From Latrodectus hesperus (Eukaryota > Arthropoda > Arachnida > Araneae > Theridiidae), in assembly GCA_037975125.1 (NCBI GenBank), contig CM075851.1, forward strand, positions 76,995,063 to 77,059,062: 64,000 bases of DNA, in the 5' to 3' direction. A model generated the notes under the pieces. The model saw nothing but the letters and a program-made list of their open reading frames with translations. It was not told the DNA's origin and did not search any database. Position 1 is the stretch's first letter. Every line of letters starts with the position of its first letter. This document shows, piece by piece, positions 62,297 to 64,000 of the stretch. Made by a program: the position numbers and the translations under genes.

Positions 62297-63401
62297 CGCT
62301 GCCCGACATTGAAAATGCAACAATACGTAAGAAATGCCAGAAAATTATGCTAATTTTAGGGTTGACGTACATTACTGAGTTATACAAATGATGTGAAATG
62401 TGCAATTCTCCAAAGCCCGCACAATTATAAGGAACCGTCAAACTTTTGAGAGGGTCTGGTCCAATCAGAGTAACATTCACATGTGTGGATCGACACGTCC
62501 AACGAAAGGTGGCCACTCAAAACAACCCTGCCAAACTTTCTAGCAGCTCTCATATCCAGGAAATCCTGGAAGCTCTTATATCAAACATAACCATTTGCCG
62601 TTGATGGTTTGTTAGTGTCATGCGTTCATGGCGTCTGTTATGAAGACTTCTATTGACCTACAGCATAGGCGCCAACATCTGGAATTGTGTTTGATTAGAG
62701 CGATATGGATGAGGGAGTAGAACAGGATCGTCTTAGATGAGTAACGCTTCTATTTCTTCAGTAACAGTCACTGTATACAAGTATTTCTTCTACGTGGAAA
62801 CGGATCCATTCATCCAGCAAATGTGGAAACGCCTAAATCGTGACTACGTGGCATCATGTTTTGAAAAGCCATTGGGTAAGATACCAAGTCACTTCTAGTT
62901 CGTATTTATGGAATTATGACTCGCCAACGTTACGTTGATGATGTGCATCCGGTGACATTCCCCTACCTTCAGGAGGTATCCAATGCCCTTTATCAGCAGG
63001 ATAACGACAACTGCACAATGCCAGCATCAGCCAGCATACTCTGCAACTGTACAGCTGCTTCTCTCATCAGTGTACTCACCATATCTCTCACCAATCGAAC
63101 ACGTTTTGCATATGATTGGATGCCATTGGCAAACCCTTCCACTGCTTTACTTCATTGAAGTACTTCGGCAAATGGTTGACAGGGAATGATTTCACTAGGA
63201 TCTCATTCGTACTCTCATAGACTCTGCGTCTAGACGTGTTGCTTCGCGTATCACCGTCCACAGTTTTCTTACAACCTATTGACCCAATCTTGATTTCGCT
63301 CTGTTTAAGGCGTATCATTTGGAAATACAGATCACTTATTGTCTCTCTCTGTTTGCAAAATATATTCACTTTCTGGCAACTCCTTATTAATGTTGCATTA
63401 T
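62297..63401 (+). pseudogene. Tc1-like transposon, nearly full length, frameshifted (D2)
   Basis: It starts after TA (62,295-62,296) with CGCTGCCCGACATTGAAAAT and ends in a truncated inverted end, TTATTAATGTTGCATTA (63,385-63,401), where an AT array begins. About 1.1 kb is shorter than a usual 1.3-1.6 kb Tc1 element. The transposase reads MTRQRYVDDVHPVTFPYLQE and QQDN from 62,916 in one frame. The LSPIEHVLHMIGCHW block and MVDRE lie in another (about 63,085-63,189), so one shift separates the second Asp from the catalytic Glu. The N-terminal DNA-binding part is hardly readable. Compared with D1 it keeps 32 bases at 62,847-62,878 and is not split by a Penelope-like element. Confidence 0.87.
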
Positions 63402-63415
63402 ATGTATATATATGC

Positions 63416-63461
<46 letters not shown>

Positions 63462-63472
63462 GTGTGTGTGTA
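63402..63472. repeat. (AT)n and (GT)n compound microsatellite
   Basis: TATGTATATA-type units, then a pure AT run to about 63,457, then TTTGTGTGTGTGTGTATAC. Confidence 0.93.
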
Positions 63473-64000
63473 TACAAATAAGTAGGTATATTATTATCTT
63501 CAATTCCTACAATGAGTTTTTTAACATTCTTAGCAAATTTTAATTAATGTTTTTAGAAACTTCTACTTATTATTTTTAATAGCACGAACTCTTATATATT
63601 TTTCCATTTGACGTGTATCACGCTTAAATCGTAATTCTTATTTCATATATAATTTTTTTATAGTACTAAACAATAATAACTTGATATGAATATTTTTTAT
63701 TTCAAACACCCTTTTTATACATGCGTAGTTTTTTTATGGTACCAAAATGTCAAATTGGTGACATGTATGATGATGATCGAAATATAAGTCAATATTCTTG
63801 AAGATTTAGTTTAATAGCCAAAGAGCCAAGTTATCATAGGCTCTCTACAGGAATGTTGAAGAAAGTGTCATGAAAGAATGTTCTAGGCACTACAAATTAG
63901 GTAGAAATATGTGCTCTCCAGCTATAAAAATTGCTGTTTAGTTTTAATATTATAGAAAATGAATAGATTGTTTCTCACCTGTATAAATACCTCAGGACTT
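63473..64000. other. AT-rich intergenic to the window end
   Basis: Nothing recognised. Confidence 0.5.

Overview
This window looks like gene-poor, very AT-rich nuclear DNA from an animal. I found no intact cellular gene, rRNA, tRNA or CRISPR array. Long (AT)n arrays, candidate splice signals and a decayed transposon mix (Tc1/mariner, TTAA-flanked piggyBac-like, non-LTR retrotransposons with RNase H and a zinc-knuckle tail, Penelope-like elements) point to an arthropod. The non-LTR tail and the Tc1 family resemble what I know from spider genomes. That assignment is an inference of moderate strength.

1-35,151: mostly unannotatable AT-rich DNA with scattered element remnants. These are a Tc1-like transposase tail (1,674-1,770), non-LTR pol 3' ends at 7,345-8,915 (+), 22,270-22,905 (-) and 28,453-29,312 (+), a TTAA/piggyBac-like inverted-repeat element (10,033-10,648), a Penelope-like terminal repeat fragment (11,885-12,234), and a mariner-derived element with 28-bp terminal inverted repeats (21,344-21,554). 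Several perfect short-loop hairpins and microsatellites lie between them. A few short open frames and one candidate exon are listed at low confidence.

35,152-51,343: two Penelope-like retroelements. The plus-strand copy (35,170-37,785) has a broken reverse transcriptase between two diverged direct terminal repeats. The minus-strand copy (49,955-51,329) is 5'-truncated and keeps GIPQG and YIDD motifs. A third, terminal-repeat-only piece (49,260-49,592) faces the minus copy and interrupts a Tc1-like element.

37,786-63,401: the dominant structure is a duplicated block of about 11.5 kb, D1 (37,786-49,259) and D2 (51,344 to about 63,096), in direct orientation and about 13.6-13.8 kb apart. Each copy runs from one decayed Tc1-like element to another of the same family in the same orientation, and holds two long (AT)n arrays and no recognisable gene. 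Divergence is uneven: roughly 2-3% by eye near the left end, and essentially none over long tracts on the right. One copy carries a templated inversion that forms a perfect hairpin. The block could be a true segmental duplication or two haplotypes laid end to end by the assembler.

No set of genes here works together as a pathway. The content is transposon history, microsatellite growth and structural mutation. I did not find a convincing new gene system.
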